Source of the DNA: Sphingomonadaceae bacterium PASS1
GTDB taxonomy: Bacteria; Pseudomonadota; Alphaproteobacteria; Sphingomonadales; Sphingomonadaceae
Assembly (NCBI GenBank): GCA_002255985.1
Contig: NKIR01000004.1
Span: forward strand, 62,001-126,000
Direction of reading: 5' to 3'
DNA length: 64,000 nt
Of the stretch, positions 44,847-57,264 are shown piece by piece. Position 1 is the stretch's first letter, and each line of letters opens with the position of its first letter. The position numbers and the translations under genes were made by a program. The notes under the pieces are model-generated. The model searched no databases, was not told where the DNA came from, and was given only the letters and a program-made list of their open reading frames with translations.

Positions 44847-46337
44847 TTAATAATTATAAGCACGCTCACCATGTTCGGTGATATCAAGGCCTTCGCGTTC
44901 TGCATCTTCTGCGGGACGCAGGCCCATGGTGAATTTCAGTCCGTAGAACAGCACAGCTGAGACAACCGCCGTCCACAAGACTGTTGTGCCCACGGCCCAG
45001 ACCTGAGTCATCACCTGACCAGCCATGTCATATTCGCCGGGGATCGCGGGGAAGACCGTGTAGTCGATCCAGCCCTGACCGCCCAATGCGGGGTCAGCGA
45101 CCACGCCGGTGGCGATCGCGCCAACAATACCGCCGATGCCATGGACACCGAAGACGTCGAGCGTATCGTCATAGCCAAGCTTGTTCTTCACATAGGCCAC
45201 GAAGACATAGCACAGACCCGATGCCGCAAAGCCGAGGAGGATTGAGGTCATTGGCGCTGCAAACCCACTGGCTGGCGTAATCGCGACCAGACCCGCAACC
45301 GCGCCGGTAACCGCACCCAACAACGATGGCTTGCCATGGTGGAACTGTTCAATCAGGCACCATGCAACCGCAGCGGCAGCCGTGGCGACAAAGGTGTTGA
45401 TGAAGGCAAGTGCAGCAAGGCCGTTGGCTTCGAGGTTGGAGCCAGCGTTAAATCCAAACCAGCCCACCCACAGAAGCGACGCACCAATCATGGTCATGGT
45501 CATCGAGTGTGGCGGGGTTGCTTCTTTGCCATGGCCGACGCGCTTGCCAATGATAAGGCAGCCGACAAGACCAGCAATACCGGCATTGATGTGGACGACA
45601 GTGCCGCCCGCGAAATCAAGTGCGCCCCAGCCCCACAGCAGACCCATGTCCTTGGGTGCATCAACCAGGAAGTCTGGTCCAGCCCAGTACCACACCATAT
45701 GTGCGATCGGGAAATAAGCGAACGTCAGCCACAATACCGTGAAGATCATCAATGGTGTGAACTTGATACGCTCCGCAAATGCGCCGACGATCAACGCCGG
45801 CGTGATGCAGGCAAAGGTCATCTGGAACACGACAAACGCATATTCGGGGATGTAGACATTGTTGCTGAACGTTGCCGCATAGGTTGTGGCATTGACGCCC
45901 TGAAGGAATATCTTTGAAAAGCCACCGATGTAGGCATTGCCGCTGGTGAAGGCCATGCTGTAGCCATAAGTGACCCAGACAAGCGCCGCGACCGACACGA
46001 TCATGAACACCTGCATCAGCAGGCTGAGCATATTCTTGGTGCGGACAAGGCCGCCATAAAACAGCGCAAGCGCCGGAATCGACATCAGCAATACCAATGC
46101 CGAGCTGATCAGCATCCACGTCGTGTCGCCCTTGTCGACCATACCGGCCATCTGTTCAACGCTTGGCGCCTTTATCGGGCCGTCGGCGACGGCAACCGCC
46201 GCCGCAACGTCTGCCACAGCGGCACCCGCCGCTGCCGCGCCGTCAGCAGCTTTTACGGCTGCCTCCTGTGCGAAGGCGGGCAAAGCGGCGAACAATGTCG
46301 CCCCCGCCGCACCTAGAAACTTAAGTGTCTTGGACAT
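44847..46337 (-). CDS. amt: Ammonium transporter
   Basis: Amt/MEP/Rh channel, 496 residues. A signal-peptide-like N-terminus (FLGAAGATLFAALPAFAQE) and an Ala-rich linker precede about eleven membrane helices; signatures are FYGGLVRTKNMLSLLMQ, DFAGGTVVHINAGIAGLVG (the Amt motif with a pore His) and DVFGVHGIGGIVGAIATG (second pore His). Co-transcribed with glnK, whose product closes the channel when nitrogen is plentiful. Confidence 0.96.
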   Translation of the reverse strand: MSKTLKFLGAAGATLFAALPAFAQEAAVKAADGAAAAGAAVADVAAAVAVADGPIKAPSVEQMAGMVDKGDTTWMLISSALVLLMSIPALALFYGGLVRTKNMLSLLMQVFMIVSVAALVWVTYGYSMAFTSGNAYIGGFSKIFLQGVNATTYAATFSNNVYIPEYAFVVFQMTFACITPALIVGAFAERIKFTPLMIFTVLWLTFAYFPIAHMVWYWAGPDFLVDAPKDMGLLWGWGALDFAGGTVVHINAGIAGLVGCLIIGKRVGHGKEATPPHSMTMTMIGASLLWVGWFGFNAGSNLEANGLAALAFINTFVATAAAAVAWCLIEQFHHGKPSLLGAVTGAVAGLVAITPASGFAAPMTSILLGFAASGLCYVFVAYVKNKLGYDDTLDVFGVHGIGGIVGAIATGVVADPALGGQGWIDYTVFPAIPGEYDMAGQVMTQVWAVGTTVLWTAVVSAVLFYGLKFTMGLRPAEDAEREGLDITEHGERAYNY

Positions 46338-46368
46338 TTTCTGGTTCCCCTAGCTTGCTATTATCGCG

Positions 46369-46707
46369 TCAAAGCGCGGTTTCGTTGGTGTCGCCCGTGC
46401 GGATGCGCAGTGCACCGGCAAGTTCGAATTCAAATATCTTTCCGTCACCAATGGCGCCTGTTTCGGCGGCCTGCTGAATGGCCTCGACAACGGCAGGGGC
46501 CTGATCAGACGCGCACGCGACCTCGATTTTCACCTTGGGCACCATGTTGGTTGCATATTCGGCACCGCGATAAACTTCGGTCTGCCCTTTTTGTCGGCCA
46601 AAGCCTTTGACCTCAGTCACGGTCATACCGGACACGCCCAGCGCCGTGAGCGCTTCGCGCACCGGGTCCAGCTTGTGCGGCTTAATAATGGCAATAATAT
46701 ATTTCAT
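46369..46707 (-). CDS. glnK: P-II nitrogen regulatory protein GlnK
   Basis: A 112-residue signal protein. Start MKYIIAIIKPHKL at 46707 (a four-residue extension to 46719 is possible). The T-loop is GRQKGQTEVYRGAEY, with Tyr51, the usual uridylylation site; the C-terminal signature is GDGKIFEFEL and ALRIRTGDTNETAL. Located upstream of amt in the same operon, as for GlnK in most bacteria, and led by a sigma-54 promoter. Confidence 0.94.
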   Translation of the reverse strand: MKYIIAIIKPHKLDPVREALTALGVSGMTVTEVKGFGRQKGQTEVYRGAEYATNMVPKVKIEVACASDQAPAVVEAIQQAAETGAIGDGKIFEFELAGALRIRTGDTNETAL

Positions 46708-46740
46708 GCACGCCCCCAATATTGGATGTGCAATGCAATA

Positions 46741-46756
46741 TGCAAACGTCGTGCCA
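46741..46756 (-). promoter_or_regulatory. Sigma-54 (RpoN) promoter of glnK-amt
   Basis: On the minus strand TGGCACGACGTTTGCA: TGGCAC (the -24 box) and TTGCA (the -12 box) at the exact spacing of the consensus TGGCACG-N4-TTGCA. It ends 34 bases before the glnK ATG. NtrC boxes were not clearly identified upstream. Confidence 0.88.
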
Positions 46757-46878
46757 GAAACGCGAATGCACCTAAATAGGCCGATTACGCGCGTTAGCGG
46801 CAGCCGATGTTAGCGCCGCCACTCTCGATACTGCCTAAAATTTAATCAGCATATAATCACTGCCTAAATATTAGGCAT

Positions 46879-47583
46879 TCAACCAATGTGAATCGATGCC
46901 CATAAGGGCAGATGGTCCGACGCCTGTTTGGACAGCAGTGAAATATGGCTGTCGGCAGCGGTGACTTTCACGTCGTGGCTGACTATTATGCGGTCCAATC
47001 GCGCAACTGGGCGCGATGTGTGAAAGCTTTTGGGCGTTTGCACCAACCGGTGATGATGGAACGCGAGTTCATTCAATGCGCCACTGTCCGACCATTGGTT
47101 GAAATCACCCATGAGAACCGTGGGCATTTGGCGCGGGCTGCTGTCAATCGCCGCCAGCAATGCGCGGATTTGCTTGCGCCGCCATAGCCCCGATAAATCG
47201 AGATGCACGCCAATGACGCGCAATGCGTGTCCGGCAACCGACAATTCCGCCATCACCGCGCCGCGTGGTTCCAGCGTCGGCATATCAATCGGCTGACAAT
47301 GGCGCACTTCCATGCCCTTGCGCACCAAAATCGCATTACCGTGCCAACCAATGGCAGCAGGACGGAAATGCAAGGGCACGGGCATCCAAGATGTTTCGGC
47401 CTCCAGCATCGCCAGCGGCAATGCGCTGACACGCGCGCCGAACCGGCGATCTACCTCCTGAAGCGCGATGATATCCGCGTCGATTTCTTTGAGCACCGCC
47501 AATATGCGTTCGGGATTGCGCCGCTGGTCAAGACCAACCGCCTTGCGAATATTATAGGTCGCAACCTTGAGTGCGTGGCGCAT
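46879..47583 (-). CDS. Endonuclease/exonuclease/phosphatase-family protein
   Basis: A 234-residue EEP-fold hydrolase with KVATYNIRKAVG, IIALQEVDRRFG (catalytic Glu), VLMGDFNQWSD and the terminal SDHLPLWASI (catalytic His). EEP members cleave DNA, RNA or phospholipid; which one cannot be said. Nine bases after the PPOX-family gene in the same direction. Confidence 0.85.
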   Translation of the reverse strand: MRHALKVATYNIRKAVGLDQRRNPERILAVLKEIDADIIALQEVDRRFGARVSALPLAMLEAETSWMPVPLHFRPAAIGWHGNAILVRKGMEVRHCQPIDMPTLEPRGAVMAELSVAGHALRVIGVHLDLSGLWRRKQIRALLAAIDSSPRQMPTVLMGDFNQWSDSGALNELAFHHHRLVQTPKSFHTSRPVARLDRIIVSHDVKVTAADSHISLLSKQASDHLPLWASIHIG

Positions 47584-47592
47584 ACCGCCCGC

Positions 47593-48153
47593 CTAATTCG
47601 CGGGGCCGAAAAACCGATCCGTCGCACGTGTCGGCAGGCCATCAATGCTGCGTGTCCGCTTTTTCGTCGTGGCGACCCACGCCGCCGGATCGGACTGCGC
47701 ATGATATTTGGTGAGCGTGTCGCGTTCACGTTCCAGCGTCATAAACGGCACGCCCCAGCCGCAGCTGCCCTGAACACTTTCGACATCAATCAGGAAAATC
47801 TGACGCGTGCCGGGCAAGATTGTGAAATGCGCGGCAAGCGCCTCCCATTCGGCATCCTGCGGCAAAACCGGCCTGCCCTTGCCATAAATCCGCAAGATCA
47901 ACGCTGGCCGGTCAAAGTCACAGAACATGATCGTGATGCGCCCGTCGGCGGACAGATGCGCATGGGTTTCATTGCCCGACCCGCCTAGGTCCAGATAGGC
48001 AACGCGCGATGGCGACAACACCCGAAACGAATCATACCCTTTGGGCGACAGGTTGATACGGCCGTCGGCGGCGGCGGTGGCGACGAAGAACACCGGCTGC
48101 CTGCCGATCATCTCTATCTGCTTGTCAGTAAGCGTTTCGGTAAAATCAGACAT
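47593..48153 (-). CDS. Pyridoxamine 5'-phosphate oxidase-family protein
   Basis: A 186-residue flavin-binding split-barrel protein: IEMIGRQPVFFVATAAADGR, then INLSPKGYDSF and GSGNETHAHLSADGRITIMF. Members of this group bind FMN or F420; the substrate is unknown. Likely an operon with the EEP gene that follows. Confidence 0.8.
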   Translation of the reverse strand: MSDFTETLTDKQIEMIGRQPVFFVATAAADGRINLSPKGYDSFRVLSPSRVAYLDLGGSGNETHAHLSADGRITIMFCDFDRPALILRIYGKGRPVLPQDAEWEALAAHFTILPGTRQIFLIDVESVQGSCGWGVPFMTLERERDTLTKYHAQSDPAAWVATTKKRTRSIDGLPTRATDRFFGPAN

Positions 48154-48221
48154 ACCGCAGTTCTGACCGATTAGCGGCGTGAGCGCAACCTAACAGCGCC
48201 TGACTATATTTGGCTCTGTTG

Positions 48222-49649
48222 CTATCCCGCCGTGCCGCCCACGGTGAGCGCGCTGACCAAGGTCGTTGGTTGCCCGACGCCCGCCGGAACACTTTGGCCG
48301 CCTTTGCCGCATACGCCGATGCCATCATCCAATGCCATGTCGTTGCCAAGGCCAATGACCTTGTTCAGCGCGGTTGGGCCGTCGCCAATCAAGGTCGCGC
48401 CCTTGATCGGATCGCCAAGCTTGCCGTCCTTGACCAAATAGGCCTCGGTACAGCTAAACACGAATTTGCCCGACACGATGTCGACTTGCCCGCCGCCGAA
48501 GCTTTTGGCGAAGATGCCGTTTTTGACGCGGCTCAACAGTTCGGCAGGGTCATCATTGCCACTGCGCATGAAAGTGTTGGTCATGCGCGGCATGGGTGCA
48601 TGGGCATAGCTCTCGCGGCGACCATTGCCCGTGGGGGCAACACCCATCAGGCGGGCGTTCATGCGGTCCTGCATATAAGCGCGCAATATGCCGTCTTCGA
48701 TCAGGACATTCTCCTGCGTCGGCGTGCCTTCATCATCAATCGACAGCGAACCACGGCGGTTCATCATGGTGCCATCGTCGACAACGGTCACGCCGGGCGC
48801 GGCAACGCGCTGGCCAATCTTGCCGGAAAAAGCACTGCTGCCCTTGCGGTTGAAATCGCCTTCAAGACCGTGGCCGACGGCTTCATGCAGCAATACGCCG
48901 GGCCAGCCGGGGCCAAGCAACACGGTCATTTCGCCCGCGGGCGCCGCGACCGAGCGCAAGTTGGTCAGCGCCTGCGCCAACGCTTCATCAATGGCATGTT
49001 CCCATTCATGATCTTCAAACAATTTGTCGTACAGATAGCGGCCGCCAAAACCATAAGTGCCGGTTTCGCGGCGGTCGCCATCTTGCGCGACGATGGAAAC
49101 ATTCAGACGCACCAAAGGCCGCACATCGGTGGCGACAAAGCCATCGGCACGGACGACTTCGACCACAGTCCAGCTGCCCGAAAGGCTGACGCTCACTTGT
49201 GCGACGCGTGGGTCACGGGCGCGGGCGGCGGCGTCGATTTGTTGGCACAAAGCGACCTTTTGCGCGAATGGCACGAGTTCAAGCGGATTGCCGTCTGTAT
49301 ATAAATGCCGGTTGTTCTGGCGCGGCGGCGGGGCGGGCTGTTCCTTCGCGGGATCGAGCAGCTTCAACGTTTCCCCTGCCCGGCGAATCGCGGCCTCGCT
49401 CATGTCATTGGCGTGGCTGAACCCAGTCATCTCACCCGACACACCGCGCAGGCCAAAGCCCGAACCCGTCGAATAATCCGCCATTTTCAACCGGCCATCG
49501 TCAAAACCAAAGCTCTCGGTCGCGCTATATTGCAAATAAAGCTCGCCATCATCGCACGCCTTCAACGCGTCACGCGTAATGCGCTGCGCTGCGTCAGGGT
49601 CGAGAAGGCCGGATTGATAAAGATATGAGCGGGGATCGGTGTAAGTCAT
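48222..49649 (-). CDS. tldD: Metalloprotease TldD
   Basis: Zinc protease of the TldD/TldE pair, which processes peptides and modified products. The 475 residues have the LLHEAVGHGLEGDF motif (HExxxH) near residues 254-267 and GGYGGR-like glycine segments, with the N-terminal YLQYSATESFGFDDGRL typical of the family. No tldE (pmbA) is beside it here. Confidence 0.93.
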   Translation of the reverse strand: MTYTDPRSYLYQSGLLDPDAAQRITRDALKACDDGELYLQYSATESFGFDDGRLKMADYSTGSGFGLRGVSGEMTGFSHANDMSEAAIRRAGETLKLLDPAKEQPAPPPRQNNRHLYTDGNPLELVPFAQKVALCQQIDAAARARDPRVAQVSVSLSGSWTVVEVVRADGFVATDVRPLVRLNVSIVAQDGDRRETGTYGFGGRYLYDKLFEDHEWEHAIDEALAQALTNLRSVAAPAGEMTVLLGPGWPGVLLHEAVGHGLEGDFNRKGSSAFSGKIGQRVAAPGVTVVDDGTMMNRRGSLSIDDEGTPTQENVLIEDGILRAYMQDRMNARLMGVAPTGNGRRESYAHAPMPRMTNTFMRSGNDDPAELLSRVKNGIFAKSFGGGQVDIVSGKFVFSCTEAYLVKDGKLGDPIKGATLIGDGPTALNKVIGLGNDMALDDGIGVCGKGGQSVPAGVGQPTTLVSALTVGGTAG

Positions 49650-49723
49650 ATTGCGTATATGGGACGGTGTGGCGGCGGTTGAAAGGGTAATTTATGTCAA
49701 TGACTTGCAAATCCTCTCCGCCT

Positions 49724-49794
49724 CGTCATCCTGAACTTGTTTCAGGATAACAGGCAACATTGGTTTGTTATCCTGAAACAAGTTCAGGATGACG
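49724..49794. repeat. Paired palindromic repeat, copy 4
   Basis: 71 bp between tldD and tgt: unit CGTCATCCTGAAC...TTTCAGGATAAC and its inverted copy, with a 15-base linker. The best preserved form of the family together with the copy at 56743. Its right end is the start of a tandem array. Confidence 0.85.
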
Positions 49795-49872
49795 AAGGGT
49801 TTGGTTTCGGATGACGATGTGCTTGGCTTTGGATGACGATGTGCTTGGCTTCGGATGACGATGGGTTTGGCG
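49787..49872. repeat. 22-bp tandem repeat seeded from the palindrome end
   Basis: Four units of 22 bases starting GGATGACGA(T/A)G, at 49787, 49809, 49831 and 49853 (last one incomplete). The first unit starts in the terminal GGATGACG of the palindromic repeat; the remaining part of the unit (GTGCTTGG...) is not in the palindrome. Confidence 0.8.
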
Positions 49873-49907
49873 AAGGCAGCAATGACAAATCAATTATCAG
49901 CCTTTAA

Positions 49908-53745
<3,838 letters not shown>

Positions 53746-53758
53746 AAAGGAACCCAAC

Positions 53759-54220
53759 ATGACCGATATCAACGACACCCTGCCCGACGTCACTGTGGCC
53801 GATAGCGCAGGCAATGCGGTCAATCTGGCGGCGCTCAAAGGCCCGCTGGTGCTCTATTTCTACCCCAAGGCCGACACGCCCGGTTGCACGAACGAAGCCA
53901 AGGATTTCACCGCATTGTCGGCTGATTTCGCCGCACTCAATTGCCCCGTCTACGGCATGTCCAAGGACAAGCCCGCCAAGCTCGCCAAATTTGCGGCGAA
54001 ATATGAACTTAACGTCACTTTGCTGTCGGACGAAGCCAGCGATGCGACCGAGCAAATGGGCGCATGGGTGGAAAAATCGATGTACGGCAAAAGCTATATG
54101 GGCATTGACCGGTCAACCTATCTGGTCGGCAAAGACGGCAAGGTTGCGCACGTGTGGCGCAAGGTAAAGGTCAAGGACCACGCCGCTGAGGTATTGGCCG
54201 CGGCCAAAGCGCTCGGCTAA
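53759..54220 (+). CDS. bcp: Thioredoxin-dependent thiol peroxidase (Bcp family)
   Basis: Peroxiredoxin of 153 residues. The peroxidatic Cys is in YFYPKADTPGCTNEAKDF; the usual second Cys five residues later (as in E. coli Bcp) is replaced (TNEAK), so it would be a one-Cys or distant-Cys form; another Cys lies in ALNCPVYGMSKD. ATG 53759 follows AAAGGAA; a longer frame to 53699 lies inside glnE. Confidence 0.9.
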   Translation: MTDINDTLPDVTVADSAGNAVNLAALKGPLVLYFYPKADTPGCTNEAKDFTALSADFAALNCPVYGMSKDKPAKLAKFAAKYELNVTLLSDEASDATEQMGAWVEKSMYGKSYMGIDRSTYLVGKDGKVAHVWRKVKVKDHAAEVLAAAKALG

Positions 54221-54666
54221 ACAGCGCGAGTCATATTTGACAACCGAAGCCCTGAGCCTGCCTCAGGGCTGCGGTCAGTTGAGCCGGGCAGCGTGCCACA
54301 AACGGACGAATCGAAACGTCAACCGATTCGGTCACCGCTCGGATGCTCAATCGCCCCAATAATAACGAAATTTTGCGGGTCTTGGCGGGAACAAATGGCT
54401 TTGAGACGCGTTATTCACAGCGCCAGATATTACCCAAGCCAGTTTGGAAATTGCTGGGAAACCGCCATTTTAGTGACTCGTTGAACCCTCCATTCAACGA
54501 CTCAACGCGTTTGAGCGGCGGTTTGTCCCGCGAACATTGTGGGGATATTGCATTCGTTTGAGCCATCGGACACCACCATTTTCGTAATGGGTGGGCAGAT
54601 CCTCTGTCTTGGTCAAACTTCTGAACTGCGTAAAAGCGCGGGTCGCATCATAAGGTAATACACAAT
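54221..54666. other. Gene-free stretch with hairpins
   Basis: No supported gene in 446 bases. A perfect hairpin AGCCCTGAG-CCTGC-CTCAGGGCT (54248-54270) lies 27 bases after the bcp stop; it has no T-run, and its core resembles the outer stem of the dispersed palindromes. Two smaller inverted repeats follow (CGAATC/GATTCG, CGTTGAA/TTCAACG). A promoter for the next gene presumably lies here but was not recognised. Confidence 0.4.
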
Positions 54667-55398
54667 ATGGCATCCAGCGCTTTGGCACATTGCCAATCAC
54701 TGATCCTTAAAGCTGTATCTGCTCTGGTAATGGTCGCCGCTTTCACAGCAGCAACACCATCATTCGCCAACTCAGCCGCCGCCTCATCAGACACTTTCCG
54801 CATTTCTCCAGAAGATTTGAAGGCTAACCAGAGCGCCCTTGGCGTGCCGGACCCTGAATTTCGCGCGTTGAATGACAGCTGGGGCCGCATCAACGGCACC
54901 CCGACCAAGGTTGAAGTTGCTGTTCCGTCAATCAACCCAGTTGAAACCATGAAATTCTCCAGCGGCTATGGATATCGCAACGCACCAATGCGTGGCGCCA
55001 GCCGCAATCACCAGGGCATCGATATTCCTGGCGCAATCGGTACGCCCATTTTCGCAACAGCAGATGGCACAATCGGCCGCGCTGAATGGGTTGGCGGTTA
55101 CGGCAAATTCGTAGAAATTAACCACGGCAACGCAGTGCAGACACGTTACGGCCATTTGTCGGCGATGAATGTTTCGCCCGGTCAGCGCATCCGCAAGGGC
55201 GACATTCTGGGCTATATGGGCTCAACCGGCCGCTCGACCGGAAGCCACCTGCACTATGAAGTACGCATTGCCGGTGAAGCGATCAACCCAACCGCATTCC
55301 TGTCGCCAGTGAAATTTGATGCAAACAGCGCAAAGATCTTGCTCGCTGCAAAAACTATTGATAGCACTGCCATCGGCGGTCCTGCTGAAGGCGAGTAA
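54667..55398 (+). CDS. Secreted M23 (LytM) metallopeptidase
   Basis: A 243-residue exported protein: an N-terminal hydrophobic stretch (LKAVSALVMVAAFTAATPSFA) and a C-terminal M23 domain with HQGIDIPGAIGTPIFA (His-x-x-x-Asp) and GSHLHYEVRIAGEAINP (His-x-His), giving the full zinc site, so it is likely an active endopeptidase. One of three M23 proteins in the window. Confidence 0.88.
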   Translation: MASSALAHCQSLILKAVSALVMVAAFTAATPSFANSAAASSDTFRISPEDLKANQSALGVPDPEFRALNDSWGRINGTPTKVEVAVPSINPVETMKFSSGYGYRNAPMRGASRNHQGIDIPGAIGTPIFATADGTIGRAEWVGGYGKFVEINHGNAVQTRYGHLSAMNVSPGQRIRKGDILGYMGSTGRSTGSHLHYEVRIAGEAINPTAFLSPVKFDANSAKILLAAKTIDSTAIGGPAEGE

Positions 55399-55506
55399 GC
55401 AGACAGGCCGACGCATCACCTTTGGGAGAGGGTGTACTTTTGGGGGCTGGCGCGGGATACTGCGCCGCCCCTTTTCTTTAACTGCCGCATGGCCTACATA
55501 TCCCAT

Positions 55507-55842
55507 ATGAGCGAAACTGAAGTCATTTCCATGACAGAAAATGCCGCGCGCCGCGTGGCCGAGATTGCAACCAAGCTTGGAAAAGATCCGGTGCTTCGGT
55601 TGTCGGTTGAAGGTGGCGGCTGTTCGGGCTTTCAATATCGTTTCGGCCTCGCCGACAGCGTTGAGGCGGATGACATCACCGCGCAAGGCGAAGGTGCGTC
55701 TTTGGTCGTCGACCCCATCAGCCTTGATCTGGTGCGCGGCTCTGCGGTGGATTTCGTCGAATCGCTTGGCGGCAAAAGCTTCAAGGTGACCAATCCGCAA
55801 GCGCAGGCCGGTTGTGGCTGCGGCTCCAGCTTTTCGGTTTGA
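55507..55842 (+). CDS. erpA: A-type Fe-S carrier protein (ErpA/IscA family)
   Basis: An 111-residue Fe-S cluster carrier with the conserved cysteines in VEGGGCSGFQYRFG and the end AGCGCGSSFSV. A-type members are hard to tell apart; lack of isc or suf genes next to it favours ErpA. The start is ATG 55507; the frame opens at 55432, with residues that do not fit the family. Confidence 0.8.
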   Translation: MSETEVISMTENAARRVAEIATKLGKDPVLRLSVEGGGCSGFQYRFGLADSVEADDITAQGEGASLVVDPISLDLVRGSAVDFVESLGGKSFKVTNPQAQAGCGCGSSFSV

Positions 55843-55874
55843 TGCAATAGCCATGCGCGGCTAGGGTCGCGGGC

Positions 55875-56648
55875 ATGCGTATCGCGACTTACAACATCAA
55901 CGGCGTCAAAGCGCGCCTCCACCGGCTGCTCGAGTGGCTGGAAGAAACCCAACCTGACATTGCCTGCCTGCAAGAGGTCAAGTCGCAGGACGAGGGATTT
56001 CCCGTCGAAGAATTTGAACGCGCGGGCTATGGTGCCATCTGGCACGGGCAAAAATCGTTCAATGGCGTTGCCATCCTCGCCAAGGGCACCCAGCCTGTCG
56101 AAGCGCAGCGCACCTTGCCCGGCGATCCCGAAGACGAACATGCCCGTTATCTGGAGGCGGATGTTTTCGGCATACGCGTTGCCAGCATTTATCTGCCCAA
56201 TGGCAATCCGCTGCCCGGACCGAAGTTCGACTATAAGCTTGCGTGGATGAAACGCTTGTACGACCGCGCCGCGGAATTATTGGCGGCGGAAATCCCTGCG
56301 GTTCTGGCGGGCGACTATAATGTCATTCCGCACGCGCATGATATCTGGGCGCCCGCCGCGATGTTGGACGATGCCTTGCGCCAACCCGAAAGCATCGCGG
56401 CCTATCGCGCGCTTTTGGGCCAAGGCTGGACCGACGCGCTCGCGACGCATTATCCGCAGGGCGGGATTTGGACATTCTGGGATTTTCAGGCCGGCGCATG
56501 GCAGCGCGACCATGGCTTTCGCATCGACCATCTTTTGCTGAGCCCCGTTGTCGCCGACCGCCTGTCATCATGCGGTGTGGACAAGGACCATCGCGGCCTT
56601 GAAAAAGCGAGCGATCACGCGCCGACATGGATCGAACTGACGGACTAA
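55875..56648 (+). CDS. xth: Exodeoxyribonuclease III
   Basis: AP endonuclease/exonuclease of base-excision repair, 257 residues. MRIATYNINGVKARL, IACLQEVKSQD (catalytic Glu), VLAGDYNVIPHAHDIW and the end EKASDHAPTWIEL (catalytic Asp-His) are the ExoIII signatures. Confidence 0.93.
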   Translation: MRIATYNINGVKARLHRLLEWLEETQPDIACLQEVKSQDEGFPVEEFERAGYGAIWHGQKSFNGVAILAKGTQPVEAQRTLPGDPEDEHARYLEADVFGIRVASIYLPNGNPLPGPKFDYKLAWMKRLYDRAAELLAAEIPAVLAGDYNVIPHAHDIWAPAAMLDDALRQPESIAAYRALLGQGWTDALATHYPQGGIWTFWDFQAGAWQRDHGFRIDHLLLSPVVADRLSSCGVDKDHRGLEKASDHAPTWIELTD

Positions 56649-56662
56649 GGCGTTCGCGGCGC

Positions 56663-56750
56663 GAAAGAATCGGCATCCCTGACACCGAAAGAATCGGCAT
56701 CCCTGACACCGAAAGAATCGTCATCCCTGACACCGAAAGAATCGTCATCC
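56663..56750. repeat. 24-bp tandem repeat abutting a palindrome
   Basis: Three full units of 24 bases beginning GAAAGAATCG(G/T)CATCCCTG at 56663, 56687 and 56711, and a partial fourth at 56735 that continues straight into the palindromic repeat at 56743. Each unit contains the palindrome's outer arm, CG(G/T)CATCC. Confidence 0.8.
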
Positions 56751-56813
56751 TGAACTTGTTTCAGGATAACAAATCACGGTGGCCTGTTATCCTGAAACAA
56801 GTTCAGGATGACG
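56743..56813. repeat. Paired palindromic repeat, copy 5
   Basis: 71 bp between xth and the next gene, the same two-unit inverted arrangement as the copy at 49724. Members of the family that are translated in a shadow frame give the peptide VILKQVQDD, often seen as a spurious ORF in sphingomonads. Confidence 0.85.
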
Positions 56814-56913
56814 CGGGGTTATATTTTTAACCGCGTTACCAGACCGGAAAATAGATATTGTAGCAGTTGCTACATTTTGGTATCAAACCCCCAGTATTTA
56901 TGGGGAGTTTGTC

Positions 56914-57264
56914 ATGACCTTGTTTCGCCTTTTCCTCGTTGCCGTCATTGCCATCGTAGGCGCCTATACCAGCGTCACCATCGCCAACCATGGCATGGGG
57001 CTGTACCCGATATTTTTCGGTGACATTGCGGAGATGGCGTGGCCCGGGCAGTTCAATCTCGACTTTTTATTCTTTCTGATGTTTTCGGGATTCTGGGTCG
57101 CATGGCGTCACGAATTTTCGGTGTCCGGGCTCGTTCTGGGATTTGCGGCCTTTAACCTTGGCGCACCGTTTTTGGCCGCATATCTGCTCGTGCACAGCTA
57201 TCGGACCAAGGGCGACATTGCCGCCATGTTGCTCGGACCAAAGCGGGCAGCACGCGCGCGCTAA
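56914..57264 (+). CDS. Small membrane protein, unknown function
   Basis: Not recognised. The 116 residues show three hydrophobic segments: residues 4-24, 50-64 and 70-92, with a basic tail (KRAARAR). It converges with a TetR gene, with a four-base overlap of the 3' ends. Possibly a regulatory or transport partner of that gene; no direct evidence. Confidence 0.6.
   Translation: MTLFRLFLVAVIAIVGAYTSVTIANHGMGLYPIFFGDIAEMAWPGQFNLDFLFFLMFSGFWVAWRHEFSVSGLVLGFAAFNLGAPFLAAYLLVHSYRTKGDIAAMLLGPKRAARAR

Noticed and set aside
46757-46800. NtrC boxes upstream of the sigma-54 promoter
   Set aside because: Only a half-site (TGCACC) was seen; too weak to report.
49787-49872. Possible CRISPR array
   Set aside because: Direct repeats are contiguous with no unique spacers, and there are no cas genes.
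54221-54666. Short frames downstream of bcp
   Set aside because: No start signal and no protein-like composition.
56627-56830. A 67-residue frame with repeated peptide (RIGIPDTE, VILKQVQDD)
   Set aside because: It is a translation of the tandem array and palindromic repeat; no ribosome site or family.
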